From NCBI GenBank assembly GCA_027314515.1, contig DAHVAR010000204.1, forward strand, positions 1 to 49,633: 49,633 nt of DNA. The letters run 5' to 3'. Origin of the DNA: Actinomycetota bacterium (GTDB lineage: Bacteria; Actinomycetota; Actinomycetes; Streptosporangiales; Streptosporangiaceae). Both the position numbers and the translations under genes were made by a program. The notes beneath the pieces are model-generated. The model was not told the DNA's origin, did not search any database, and saw only the letters and a list, made by a program, of their open reading frames with translations. Numbering within the stretch: position 1 is the first letter of the stretch; each line of letters begins with the position of its first letter. This document shows positions 32,975 to 40,770 of this stretch, in pieces.

Positions 32975-33918
32975 GCCGGCCACCCTGGGACGGCGGCGCC
33001 ACTGCCGTGCCCGGTGTTGCTGCCGTGCCCGGTGTCGCTGCCGTGCCCGGTGTCGCCGCCTGACAAGCTGTCGCTGGCCGCAGGACCCGGCTTCTGCTGA
33101 GCGAGGAAGCGGCCGTATGCCGGGACCGAGGCGAGGTAATGCAACCACGACAGCCCGCCCGCATAGAGCGCTATGACCAGTGCCATCACCAGTTGCCCGG
33201 CTGCGGTCCCGTATGGCGCTGAGTAGGACCGGTTCGCCGCGGCGAACACCGTGAACGCGAGGAGGAAGATGGTCAGCCATTTCACCGTGGTGCGGTGCTG
33301 AACGCGGTCGGCTTCGATCTCGCGGCGCATCGCCACATCGCGGGCGAGCATGACCGCAAGCGCGTTGAGCACATCCCGTACTCCGCCACCCCGGTGGCCG
33401 GTGGCGATGATGAGCGCCGCCGCGATACGGTCGCCTGCCGGGTCATCGATGTCCGCGGCGAACGCCCGCAGCGCAGTCTCGGCATTCGACCGGGCAGCGA
33501 GCCTGTGGCTCAGCGCGCTAACCGCCGGCGCGATTGCCGCTGGAGCTTGACGCGCGGACGCTTCGAGCGCCTCATCGAGCCCTCGGCTCGCAGTGACCAT
33601 GTCGGACAGCCGGCGGATCCATTGCTCCAGGCTTTCCAGCACGGCGGCACGGTGTTGCGCCGCCCTGCTGGAGGTGATGCGTGGCAGGAACAGCACCGCA
33701 AGTACGCTCGCTGCCGCGGCCACCGGCCACCGCGTCACGGCGAGAGTGGTGAGGCCAGCGCTCGCTGCGATCAGCAGCCTCCTGGCGGACCGCACGCTGA
33801 CCCTCATCCTGGTTCGCGGCGGTATGCCCGGCGCCGCATTCCGCCGCGCGACCTCGAGCAGCAGCAGTCCCAGGCCGGCGATCACGAGTCCGCCGCCGAG
33901 ACCGGCCAGCGCGCTCAC
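32971..33918 (-). CDS. tadB: Tad pilus platform protein TadB
   Basis: A 315-residue T2SSF-family membrane protein, paralogous to TadC. Membrane helices at the N-terminus are followed by LESLEQWIRRLSDMVTASRGLDEALEASA and IIATGHRGGGVRDVLNALAVML, then two C-terminal helices. The GTG at 33918 overlaps the tadA stop (GTGA) and is preferred over a GTG at 33933. The C-terminal tail has three DTGHGS-type repeats. Confidence 0.9.
   Translation of the reverse strand: MSALAGLGGGLVIAGLGLLLLEVARRNAAPGIPPRTRMRVSVRSARRLLIAASAGLTTLAVTRWPVAAAASVLAVLFLPRITSSRAAQHRAAVLESLEQWIRRLSDMVTASRGLDEALEASARQAPAAIAPAVSALSHRLAARSNAETALRAFAADIDDPAGDRIAAALIIATGHRGGGVRDVLNALAVMLARDVAMRREIEADRVQHRTTVKWLTIFLLAFTVFAAANRSYSAPYGTAAGQLVMALVIALYAGGLSWLHYLASVPAYGRFLAQQKPGPAASDSLSGGDTGHGSDTGHGSNTGHGSGAAVPGWPA
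33002..33055 (-). repeat. 18-bp tandem repeat in tadB 3' end
   Basis: Three 18-base units (33002, 33020, 33038) encode TGHGSD-type repeats in the hydrophilic C-terminal tail of TadB. Confidence 0.9.
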
Positions 33919-35351
33919 CGGGACCACGCCCACTGCTGTGGGCGACGCTGGTCGAGCAGGCCCGGATCGAAGCCAGCGGCGACGAGCTTGGTCAGCAAGC
34001 CGGACGACGGAGTATGCGCGGCAGTCGCCCGGCCGGTCTGCGGGTCGGGCAAGAACAGCCGGTTGACGGCGGGCCGCTCGGTGTCCCCGGGCGGCATCAC
34101 CTCGAGGATTTCGGTGACGTACCGCACGGCGCGCGTCCCGTCATAGCCGCGCCGGACATGCACGATCAGGTCTACGGTCATGCCGACGAGAACGTGGATT
34201 GCCCGCTCCGCAAGCGCCAGGCCACCGCGCAGCCCGAGAATCAGGATCCGGTCAAAAGCCTCCGTCGGCGAGTTCGCGTGGAGCGTGCACATCGACCCGT
34301 CCTGGCCAGAGTTCATCGCCTCGAGCATCGGCATGATCTCGTCGCGCCTGACTTCGCCGACGATGATCCGCCGCGGGTTGTGCCTCAGCGCGTGCGCGAT
34401 AAGGTCGTGCAGGCTGATCCCGCCCGCGCCCTCTGAATTCGCTTCCCGGGCCTCGAACGCGATCACGTCCGGGTGCTGCGCCAGCTCGTGCAGGTATAGC
34501 TCATACTCCGACTCGAGCGTGGCGACCCGCTCGCCGGGCGGAATCTCACTGGCCAGTGCCCTGAGCAAAGTGGTCTTGCCGGCATTGGCGCCGCCCGTGA
34601 CGATGATGTTGCACCGGCTCTGCACGGCCGCGGCCAGGAACGCCGCCAGCGGCGCGTCGATAGTGCGAAGTTCGGTCAGCCGCCGCAGTGTCACGTCGAT
34701 CTGACCGTGCCGTCGCAGCGACACGCACGGCCGGGGCGTGACCGACATCGTGGCGGTCAGCCGGCCGCCGACCGTCAGCGCCAGATTGACCAGCGGGGCG
34801 GCAGCGGAGAAGTCACGCGCGGTCTGGCCGCCCCGGGCTGCCCAGGTACGGATCATCGCCACCAGCGCGTCGTCGCTGGCGGCCACCGGCGGGCCCGCCA
34901 CCCGCTCGCCGGTGGCATACGTGATCCACACCTGGTCGCACCCGTTCACGTCGACGTTCTCCACCTGCGGGTCGTTCAGGTATGCGGTCAGCGGGCCGAG
35001 CCCGTACCGCTGGTCGTGCACCGCGCGGGCGAGTTGCCCCAGCTCGCCGCCGGCAGAGGCGGGCAAGAGCCCGGCCCTGACCTGACGTTCCAGCCAGGCT
35101 CGCGCCGCCTCCCTGATGACCGGCATGACCTCGCTCGGGCTCGCGCCGTCGTCCAGCCGCGCAGCCAGCATCTCGGTGATCTCGGCGACGCCGTCGATCA
35201 GCCGCGGATCGCTCAGCCCTGGCCTTGACGGTTCCGGCGGCAGGTGGCCGGCACCGTCCGCGCGCACCTCGCCTGCCAGCGGTTCTGGCTGTTCCAGCTG
35301 CCGGTACCTGGCGGAGGGCTCGGGCGGCGCAGGCGGCCAGTGCAGGGTCAC
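33915..35351 (-). CDS. tadA: Tad pilus assembly ATPase TadA/CpaF
   Basis: A 478-residue secretion ATPase of the VirB11/CpaF family that powers pilus assembly. The N-terminal domain (DQRYGLGPLTAYLNDPQVENVDVNG) is followed by Walker A GGANAGKTT at 253-261, Walker B RRIIVGEVRRDE around 327-338 and the His motif TLHANS at about 356-361. The GTG start at 35351 has a weak ribosome site. It is the first gene of an eight-gene operon and is preceded by a SARP-type repeat array. Its stop overlaps tadB by GTGA. Confidence 0.93.
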   Translation of the reverse strand: MTLHWPPAPPEPSARYRQLEQPEPLAGEVRADGAGHLPPEPSRPGLSDPRLIDGVAEITEMLAARLDDGASPSEVMPVIREAARAWLERQVRAGLLPASAGGELGQLARAVHDQRYGLGPLTAYLNDPQVENVDVNGCDQVWITYATGERVAGPPVAASDDALVAMIRTWAARGGQTARDFSAAAPLVNLALTVGGRLTATMSVTPRPCVSLRRHGQIDVTLRRLTELRTIDAPLAAFLAAAVQSRCNIIVTGGANAGKTTLLRALASEIPPGERVATLESEYELYLHELAQHPDVIAFEAREANSEGAGGISLHDLIAHALRHNPRRIIVGEVRRDEIMPMLEAMNSGQDGSMCTLHANSPTEAFDRILILGLRGGLALAERAIHVLVGMTVDLIVHVRRGYDGTRAVRYVTEILEVMPPGDTERPAVNRLFLPDPQTGRATAAHTPSSGLLTKLVAAGFDPGLLDQRRPQQWAWSR

Positions 35352-35523
35352 TGCCGACCCCAGCTAGCCGCCCCCGCGGCCAAGACCGGCGCTCGGCCAT
35401 CAAGCCGTGCCAGTACCGCACCGGGCTGGGACCGGGCATGCCGCATCGTGACGCTCCTCATCGCTCCGCGAGCTGGTACGCGCTGCCACCCAGTGGCTGG
35501 CAATCGGAACCGGCACTCCGCAC
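35352..35523. other. Leader region upstream of tadA
   Basis: No gene is supported here. If transcription begins just after the possible -10 at 35529-35524, this is a roughly 166-base untranslated leader of the tadA operon. I see no strong hairpin or riboswitch-like pattern. Confidence 0.4.
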
Positions 35524-35566
35524 CGTATGACCGGGCAGTGAGCATCCTGTTAGCGCGCCGTTAGCG
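35524..35566 (-). promoter_or_regulatory. SARP-type operator and promoter of tadA operon
   Basis: Three heptamers with an 11-bp period are read on the plus strand as GTGAGCA (35538), GTTAGCG (35549) and GTTAGCG (35560), each separated by 4 bases. On the transcribed minus strand they read CGCTAAC, CGCTAAC, TGCTCAC, and exactly 8 bases later comes a possible -10 (CATACG, 35529-35524). Known SARP activators bind heptamer direct repeats with 4-bp spacers placed 8 bp from the -10. The same design occurs at 41432-41474. Confidence 0.75.
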
Positions 35567-35689
35567 GTCCCGCTGTCCCCGCAGCGCCGTCAGGCCAGGC
35601 GGCCGTCAGCGCCCGCGCCGAAGAGCGCCCGTTCGCGGTTAGCGAGCGGCTGCCGCGTCAAGAGCAGTGGCCAGAGGACCCGTCGTCAT

Positions 35690-35860
35690 CGCTATCTCCG
35701 CCCCGCCCTCGACGGGATCATCGAGGACCTCGACGGCAGCACCGGGACTCCGAACGGCGGCTGCCCGTTCCGCCACGCTCCTGACGGCGTCGCCGGTGAC
35801 AACGTCAGAATGGAAACCGTCCTCGCGGTCCTCACCCGGCACGAGCGAGCGGGACTGTGA
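35690..35860 (+). pseudogene. Unrecognised coding remnant upstream of EthD remnant
   Basis: This frame reads ALDGIIEDLDGSTG, then GDNVRMETVLAVLTRHERAGL and a stop. The stop overlaps the GTG of the EthD remnant by GTGA, the normal junction of co-transcribed genes here, which suggests the 3' end of a lost gene. There is no start, and upstream sequence in this frame looks non-coding. The ending vaguely recalls a Gfo/Idh-type C-terminus, but I do not assign it. Confidence 0.3.
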
Positions 35861-36174
35861 GGCCCACGACCGCCCGTTTCCTGGTGCTCTGGACGCGGCC
35901 CGACGACCCCGCCGCCTTCGAGCGGCACTGCCGAGAGGTCCACGTCCCGCTCGCCCTGAAGTTGCGCCGCTACACGCTCGGTCGCGGCCCCACCGGCCCG
36001 CTGAGCAGACCGGTGTTACCTGGTCGCCGAACTCGACTTTGACGACTGCGGCGCTCTCCAGGCCGCGTTCCGGTTCCCACTGGAAGGGGCGACGGCTGCC
36101 GACGTCGCGAAGCAGGCACAGCACGCGACGGCAAGGAGCATGTTTACCAGCTCGAGGACATGGCTGACGGCTGA
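35857..36174 (+). pseudogene. EthD-family protein, frameshifted
   Basis: The first frame gives an EthD-like beginning (RFLVLWTRPDDPAAFERHCREVHVPLALKL..RYTLGR) but runs to an early stop near 36042. A second frame continues the family pattern from about 36013 (YLVAELDFDDCGALQAAFRFPLEG, then ADVAKQAQHATARSM). A third frame from about 36142 gives the usual ending VYQLEDMADG and a stop at 36172-36174. At least two frameshifts are therefore needed. EthD proteins are small dimeric alpha-beta barrels linked to ring or ether degradation. Confidence 0.75.
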
Positions 36175-36198
36175 CGGATCGGGCTGCCGCGAGCAGCG

Positions 36199-37104
36199 CT
36201 AACGGCGGATGCGCAGGAAGCCGGCGATCCGCTCGCGCAATGACGCCGGGTCGAGACCGTGTGCGGCTGCATGCTCGGCGGGGGTTCCGTACCGGCGCAG
36301 CTCGGCGCGTCCTGCGCCCAGGCCGAGCACCCGGTGCGGCAGGTCGAGGAGCGCCTCGTCGACCTCCCGGTTGGATGTCCCGGCTAGGTACGGCTCGACC
36401 AGCACGACGTCAGCGGTGTCTGCTGCCGCGACGGCCCGGCGCAGCACATCGGCGTCGAACGGCCGGACGGTCACCGCATACAGCACGGTCAGGTCCAGGC
36501 CGGCGACGGCGTCGAGCACTGGCTGCAGCATCGGCCCGGCAGCGACCACCGTTCCCGCCCGCCCGGTGCGGACGGGCAGGACGTGGCCGGGCGCGATCGG
36601 CTGCGGCGCCCCGTTTGCCTCGTCCGACAGCCGCAGGTAAACCCGGTCATCGCGGGCAGCGGCGGCGCGCAACAGCAACTCTGCCTCATCCGGATGGCCG
36701 GGAACCTGGATGGTCCAGCCGTCCAGCGTGTCGAGCAGCGCGACGTCGCCCGGAGCCTGATGGGTACGCCCTTCGGCGGACATGTCGTACGAGGCTCCGC
36801 TGCTTACCAGGACCGCGCCGACGTCCTGGTGGCAGATGTCGAGCTTGACCTGCTCGAACGGCCGCTCGACGAGGAAGGAGGGGAAGCTGTGCACGATCGG
36901 TCGCAGCCCGGCCAGCGCGAGCCCGCCGGCCACTCCGATGAGCAGCTGCTCGCGGATTCCCACATTGATCACGCGATCCGGATGGCGGGCGGCGGCCTGC
37001 GCGAACTGCGACAAGGTGATGTCGGCCAGGGCTAGCGCGATCCGCGGATCGCTGTCCACAAGCTCGGTGGCAACTGCGACGAAACGCTCACGCATTGTCT
37101 CCAC
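36199..37104 (-). CDS. Transketolase C-terminal subunit (split transketolase)
   Basis: A 301-residue protein with the pyrimidine-binding and C-terminal domains of transketolase. The catalytic Glu that activates thiamine diphosphate lies in NVGIREQLLIGVAGGLALAG, and HQAPGDVALLDTLDGW corresponds to the usual THxxxEDVA region with Pro-Gly in place of the usual Glu. The GTG at 37104 has AGGAG 8 bases upstream. It follows the N-terminal subunit by 18 bases, so the two chains should make one enzyme. Split transketolases have varied roles and are not always pentose-phosphate enzymes. Confidence 0.9.
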   Translation of the reverse strand: METMRERFVAVATELVDSDPRIALALADITLSQFAQAAARHPDRVINVGIREQLLIGVAGGLALAGLRPIVHSFPSFLVERPFEQVKLDICHQDVGAVLVSSGASYDMSAEGRTHQAPGDVALLDTLDGWTIQVPGHPDEAELLLRAAAARDDRVYLRLSDEANGAPQPIAPGHVLPVRTGRAGTVVAAGPMLQPVLDAVAGLDLTVLYAVTVRPFDADVLRRAVAAADTADVVLVEPYLAGTSNREVDEALLDLPHRVLGLGAGRAELRRYGTPAEHAAAHGLDPASLRERIAGFLRIRR

Positions 37105-37122
37105 GGCTAGTGCTCCTGCTCT

Positions 37123-37854
37123 TTAGCGGACGCTGATGGGCGGGCGGCGGGCGGCGGAGTCCTTGGGCTCGACGACCGCGACCACGGCGTGCGGTCGTCC
37201 TTCGCGCGGCGCGGTGAACGCGGCTTCGAGAGCATCGTGGTCGCGGCCGTTGACTGTCACGGTCGACCAGCCCTCGCGCTCGAACCTCGTCCCGACGCCG
37301 CCGGACCAGCCATAGGTCGCCGACGCATTGTCGATCACCACGGCGTGCAGGCTGTCCAGGCCGATCGCGCCAGCGAACGCGATGGCCTCATGGTTGGAGC
37401 CCTCATCAAGCTCGGCATCGCCGACCAGCGTGAATACGCGCGATTCGGGCCGGGCCCGAGCACGGAGCCCAAGCGCGATCCCGACGGCCAGGCCAAGACC
37501 GTGGCCAAGCGAGCCGCTGCTGATCTCCACACCGGGGATCAGGGTCCGGTCGGGATGGTAGCCGAGGGGCGAGCCGAAGCTGGCGAATCCGCTCAGCAGG
37601 CCGGGATCAATGAAGCCCTTGGCCGCGAGCACGGCGTAGTAGGCGATCGGGCCGTGCCCCTTGGATAGCAGGAACCAGTCCCGCCCTGGTGCGTCCGGGT
37701 CACGCGGATCGAGGTTCAGGACGCGATCGTAGAGGACCCACAGCACGTCGAGCGTGGATGTAGCGGCCGGGCCATGTTTCTCGTCGCCGGTCATCAGGGC
37801 CATCAGCGCCCCGAGGTCGCCATAGCCGTAGCTGGTTAGCTGCGATGTCACCAT
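37123..37854 (-). CDS. Transketolase N-terminal subunit (split transketolase)
   Basis: A 243-residue protein equal to the thiamine-diphosphate-binding half of transketolase. It has LLSKGHGPIAYYAVLAAKGF, GSLGHGLGLAVGIALGLR and the cofactor motif GDAELDEGSNHEAIAFAGAIGLDSLHAVVIDN; the usual GDG is GDA. The ATG at 37854 is close to the predicted transcription start, so the mRNA may be leaderless; an ATG at 37863 is also in frame. It is divergent from a SoxR-type gene, with a shared palindrome between them. Confidence 0.9.
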   Translation of the reverse strand: MVTSQLTSYGYGDLGALMALMTGDEKHGPAATSTLDVLWVLYDRVLNLDPRDPDAPGRDWFLLSKGHGPIAYYAVLAAKGFIDPGLLSGFASFGSPLGYHPDRTLIPGVEISSGSLGHGLGLAVGIALGLRARARPESRVFTLVGDAELDEGSNHEAIAFAGAIGLDSLHAVVIDNASATYGWSGGVGTRFEREGWSTVTVNGRDHDALEAAFTAPREGRPHAVVAVVEPKDSAARRPPISVR

Positions 37855-37861
37855 GGACAGC

Positions 37862-37902
37862 ATGCTGCAACTTAAAGTTCGCTTTAAGTCAAGCGGTAGT
37901 AT
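37862..37902. promoter_or_regulatory. Divergent SoxR/MerR-type operator and promoters
   Basis: A perfect palindrome has arms ACTTAAAG (37870-37877) and CTTTAAGT (37882-37889) around a 4-base centre. On the minus strand it lies between TTGACT (37892-37887) and a weak -10 CAGCAT (37867-37862) with a 19-base spacer, the overlong spacing of MerR-activated promoters. The half-site matches the classical SoxR half ACCTCAAG at 6 of 8 positions with the same 4-base centre. On the plus strand a -10 TAGTAT (37897-37902) lies 6 bases before the regulator's ATG, suggesting leaderless expression. Confidence 0.65.
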
Positions 37903-37908
37903 CTGCAG

Positions 37909-38367
37909 ATGGCCAAGCTTGCGGATCAGGTCACGATCGGTGAGTTCGCCCGGCGCGCCGGAGTCGCCGCATCGGCGCTGCGGTATTACGAGGAACTGGG
38001 CCTGATCTCCTCGAAGCGCAGCGCGGGCGGGCAGCGCAGGTACGCCCGCGTGATGCTGCGCCGGGTGGCCTTCATCCGCGCGGCGCAGACCGTGGGCCTC
38101 AGCCTTGCTGAGGTGCGGGCGGCGCTTGCCAAGTTGCCGGATGAGCGCACGCCGAACAAGGCCGACTGGAATAAGGTGTCGGCGACCTGGATCCGTCGCG
38201 TCGACGAGCGGATCGCCGAACTTGAGCAGCTGCGCGCGACGCTGAACGGCTGCGTCGGCTGCGGTTGCCTGTCGCTGCGGACCTGCCGGCTCTACAACCC
38301 CGAAGACACCGCTGCCACCCGCGGAGCCGGCGCCCGCTGGCTGCTCGGCGACACCCCGCCGGCATAG
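37909..38367 (+). CDS. soxR: SoxR-type MerR-family redox regulator
   Basis: A 152-residue MerR-family regulator. The N-terminal winged helix (TIGEFARRAGVAASALRYYEELGLI, then RRYARVMLRRVAFIRAAQ) is followed by a dimerisation helix. The SoxR cluster motif C115-VG-C118-G-C120-LSLRT-C126 holds a 2Fe-2S centre that senses redox-active compounds. The tail LYNPEDTAATRGAGARWLLGD is typical of actinobacterial SoxR. It is divergent from the split transketolase genes, its probable targets, and ends 73 bases from the tadZ stop. Confidence 0.92.
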   Translation: MAKLADQVTIGEFARRAGVAASALRYYEELGLISSKRSAGGQRRYARVMLRRVAFIRAAQTVGLSLAEVRAALAKLPDERTPNKADWNKVSATWIRRVDERIAELEQLRATLNGCVGCGCLSLRTCRLYNPEDTAATRGAGARWLLGDTPPA

Positions 38368-38440
38368 TCGGCTAGCAGCGAGAAGATGCTGGCCGCCGAT
38401 CGCGTTAACGTGGCTGGTGGCTGGTGGCTGATCGCAGGCG

Positions 38441-39202
38441 CTACATCTCCTCGCGGACCGAGCCCGGCGATCCGTGGCGCCGCAACGCCTGACCTGCTGC
38501 CGCTGCTGAGCGCAGCAGCGGTCCGCTGCGCAGCCGGTGCTGTCCGCCCAGCCCGTCCGAGAGCAAGTTCGCCGTACGCGAATCGGGCGGCAGAGCAGCC
38601 GCTACGGGCACGGTCAGCGCACGGGTCACCTCGCCTGCCGAATGCGTGCCCGGTCCGGTCAGCAGCAGCGCCAGCCGTGACCGTTCGCCGAGCAGCTGGC
38701 TGAGCATCTCCACCCGCGGCCGGGCGGACCAGACCTGCCGCAGCGTAGGACGCAGGACGATGGCAACCGTGCGCGCCGCCGACAGGATGGCGAGAGGCTG
38801 GCCCGGCCCCGCGTCAAGCCGCCCGCAATCAGCGATGACGTCGGCCGGCTGGGCTGTCAGCGTGCCAGCGACGGCTTGCCATGCAGACGCGAGCCCGGCG
38901 GCCTGACGCGGGTCGGTCAGGCCAGCCAGCACCATCCTGCTCCGCTCGTCATCCAGCGGGATCAGCTGCGCGCCCAGGCGGGCCGCCGCTGCCTCGCCAG
39001 CGCTCTGCGCCTCGATGGCGTGCTCCATCAGCCCCTGCCTGGCCGGCACGTGGCCCGCCAGCAGGCCAGCCAGGATGTCACCGCCGCTTGGATCGCACTC
39101 GGCCACGATGACCGGCCCTGGCCAGCTCAGCGCCAGGGCGATGGCCGCGGTCGTCACGCCAGGCGAACCGCCGGCCGACACCAGCGCGTACAGCTCAGCC
39201 AT
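38441..39202 (-). CDS. TadZ/CpaE-like MinD-family protein
   Basis: A 253-residue P-loop protein of the MinD/ParA family, probably the pilus-localising TadZ. The N-terminal loop is VSAGGSPGVTTAAIALALSW, a deviant Walker A without the usual Lys, followed by VIVAECDPSGGDIL and VIADCGRLD. Atypical P-loops are known in TadZ. The ATG at 39202 directly follows the CpaB stop. It is the last gene of the upstream Tad operon and ends at the inserted soxR-transketolase segment. Confidence 0.83.
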   Translation of the reverse strand: MAELYALVSAGGSPGVTTAAIALALSWPGPVIVAECDPSGGDILAGLLAGHVPARQGLMEHAIEAQSAGEAAAARLGAQLIPLDDERSRMVLAGLTDPRQAAGLASAWQAVAGTLTAQPADVIADCGRLDAGPGQPLAILSAARTVAIVLRPTLRQVWSARPRVEMLSQLLGERSRLALLLTGPGTHSAGEVTRALTVPVAAALPPDSRTANLLSDGLGGQHRLRSGPLLRSAAAAGQALRRHGSPGSVREEM

Positions 39203-39931
39203 TCAGGCCCCCCGCCTCGTCACGATCAGCGCGAACTGGCCAGTCGACACCTGATCTGCGACCGCGACCCCGCTGGCATCGCTGACGAGCAAGTCGACTA
39301 CGTCGAGCCCGGCCGAGTCGGGTGCGTCGTTCACCGCCGCGACGACGGCCGGCACAGGAGCGCTCACAGATGGCGGGCCGCCGGGCGAGCCGGCCTGACC
39401 CTGATCGCCAGGAGTGGCGACGATCAGCACGTGGTCACCCGGAAACAAGCCGCTTGCCGGGAGCTCAGACGGCCTCAGCGACGCGGGGACGAGCTCCTGC
39501 CCTGGCGCTGGCGGTTGCGCGGTGGTCAGGTCTGCGGGCGCCAGCAGAGTGGCCGGCTGAAGGCCGACCGCGGCGATCTCGCCGATGACCTGACCGAGCT
39601 GGGACGCCGGTATGACCCGGATCGCGCTGACAATCCCGACCCGAGCCGTGCCCAGGTCGCCAGCGGTGATCGGGGCTCCTGCCGATACCGGCCGCGTCAC
39701 CGTCACTACCGAAAACTGCTGGCCGGCTCGTTGATATACCGCGGCGCTGACAAGCACTCCCGCGCCGACCATGGCCACTGCGAGCGCCATCATGGCGGGC
39801 CGGCGGCGGCGGGGCAACCCGCTCAGGCGACCGGACAGCCGCGTCGCCGGCCTGGCATGCGCGCTCCCGTTCGGGGGCAGGTCAGGCTCGGGAAAGAAGA
39901 CGGTCCCGACGGCAGTCGACCGGCTGTTCAC
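39203..39931 (-). CDS. CpaB/RcpC-like SAF-domain pilus protein
   Basis: A 242-residue protein with a basic N-terminal tail, one transmembrane helix (MALAVAMVGAGVLVSAAVY), and then an SAF domain (VVTVTRPVSAGAPITAGDLG, GLQPATLLAPADL, LFPGDHVLIVATPG), the pattern of the Tad assembly protein CpaB/RcpC. It would lie outside the membrane, near the cell wall. The GTG at 39931 overlaps the previous stop (GTGA). Its neighbours support a Tad role. Confidence 0.87.
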   Translation of the reverse strand: MNSRSTAVGTVFFPEPDLPPNGSAHARPATRLSGRLSGLPRRRRPAMMALAVAMVGAGVLVSAAVYQRAGQQFSVVTVTRPVSAGAPITAGDLGTARVGIVSAIRVIPASQLGQVIGEIAAVGLQPATLLAPADLTTAQPPAPGQELVPASLRPSELPASGLFPGDHVLIVATPGDQGQAGSPGGPPSVSAPVPAVVAAVNDAPDSAGLDVVDLLVSDASGVAVADQVSTGQFALIVTRRGA

Positions 39932-40770
39932 CTGCTGGTCACCAGGGCCTCAGCTTGCGCGACACCAATGGTGACGCCGGCCGGCACTGCGAGCCCTGGA
40001 TCAAGCACGCCGCCGGCACCGCCGGAACCAATCCAGCTCACCCGCCAGGTCACCGTCACCGACGCCTGGTACACCCCGGCCGGCTGGCCGGCCGATGGCT
40101 GCAGGTACGTATACGAGCACTTGGTGTGCTGCTGCCCGGCTGGCTTGTGCGGGTCGTAGGCGTCTCCGGGTCCTGCGCAGGTCACCGGGCTCAGCCCGGC
40201 TCCGGGCTCGAAGGCCAGGCTGACCGGCACTGCGGTCACCGTGGCCCAGACGGGCCCAGCGGTCACAGTCACGCTGCGCGAGTGCCATTCACCGGAGGGG
40301 ACCCAGAACCACTCCGGGAGCCCGACAAGCCCGTCTTTCCCGCGTGGCGGCGCCGTCGCCGGCTGGAGATACGGGACGTCGAGCACGCCAAGGCCGCCAA
40401 TGAGCAACTGCTGCGGGGTCACCTCCGGCTCGCCGGTCGCATCGCTCACCAGCAAAGCCTGCGGTCCGGTGCCGGTGGGGCCGCCAGCGCAATCCATCAG
40501 CGCCCAGCGCTTGCCACGCGGCGGCGGCCACTGCAAGCCGAGCTTCTTGACCCGGAGCTCGCCAAGCGCCGTGAAGGTGCAGGCGTCATTCGCGGTGCTG
40601 CCGCCGACGGCGGTGCCCGCGCTACTGCCAGACCAGCACGCGACCACGATGACCGTCCCGTCTACGTACGGATCACAGCTACCGCTGCTGGCCGCGGACG
40701 CCGAGGCAGTCCCGATCGCCAGGCTGCCGACAGCGGCGAGCACGGCGACGGCTCCGGCTAGGGCGCGCAT
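39928..40770 (-). CDS. Secreted protein of Tad operon, unknown family
   Basis: A 280-residue exported protein with a cleavable signal peptide (MRALAGAVAVLAAVGSLAIGTASASAA). The mature part begins with SCDPYVDGTVIVVACWSG and later contains an immunoglobulin- or beta-sandwich-like C-terminus (YQASVTVTWRVSWIGSGG) and several Cys. GAGGA lies 6 bases before the ATG at 40770, which overlaps the lipoprotein gene by 13 bases. I do not recognise the family. Its position suggests a surface component or pilus-associated factor. Confidence 0.7.
   Translation of the reverse strand: MRALAGAVAVLAAVGSLAIGTASASAASSGSCDPYVDGTVIVVACWSGSSAGTAVGGSTANDACTFTALGELRVKKLGLQWPPPRGKRWALMDCAGGPTGTGPQALLVSDATGEPEVTPQQLLIGGLGVLDVPYLQPATAPPRGKDGLVGLPEWFWVPSGEWHSRSVTVTAGPVWATVTAVPVSLAFEPGAGLSPVTCAGPGDAYDPHKPAGQQHTKCSYTYLQPSAGQPAGVYQASVTVTWRVSWIGSGGAGGVLDPGLAVPAGVTIGVAQAEALVTSR

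Noticed and set aside
35638-35644. A further GTTAGCG heptamer upstream of the tadA array
   Set aside because: Single copy, not in 11-bp phase with the array at 35538-35566.
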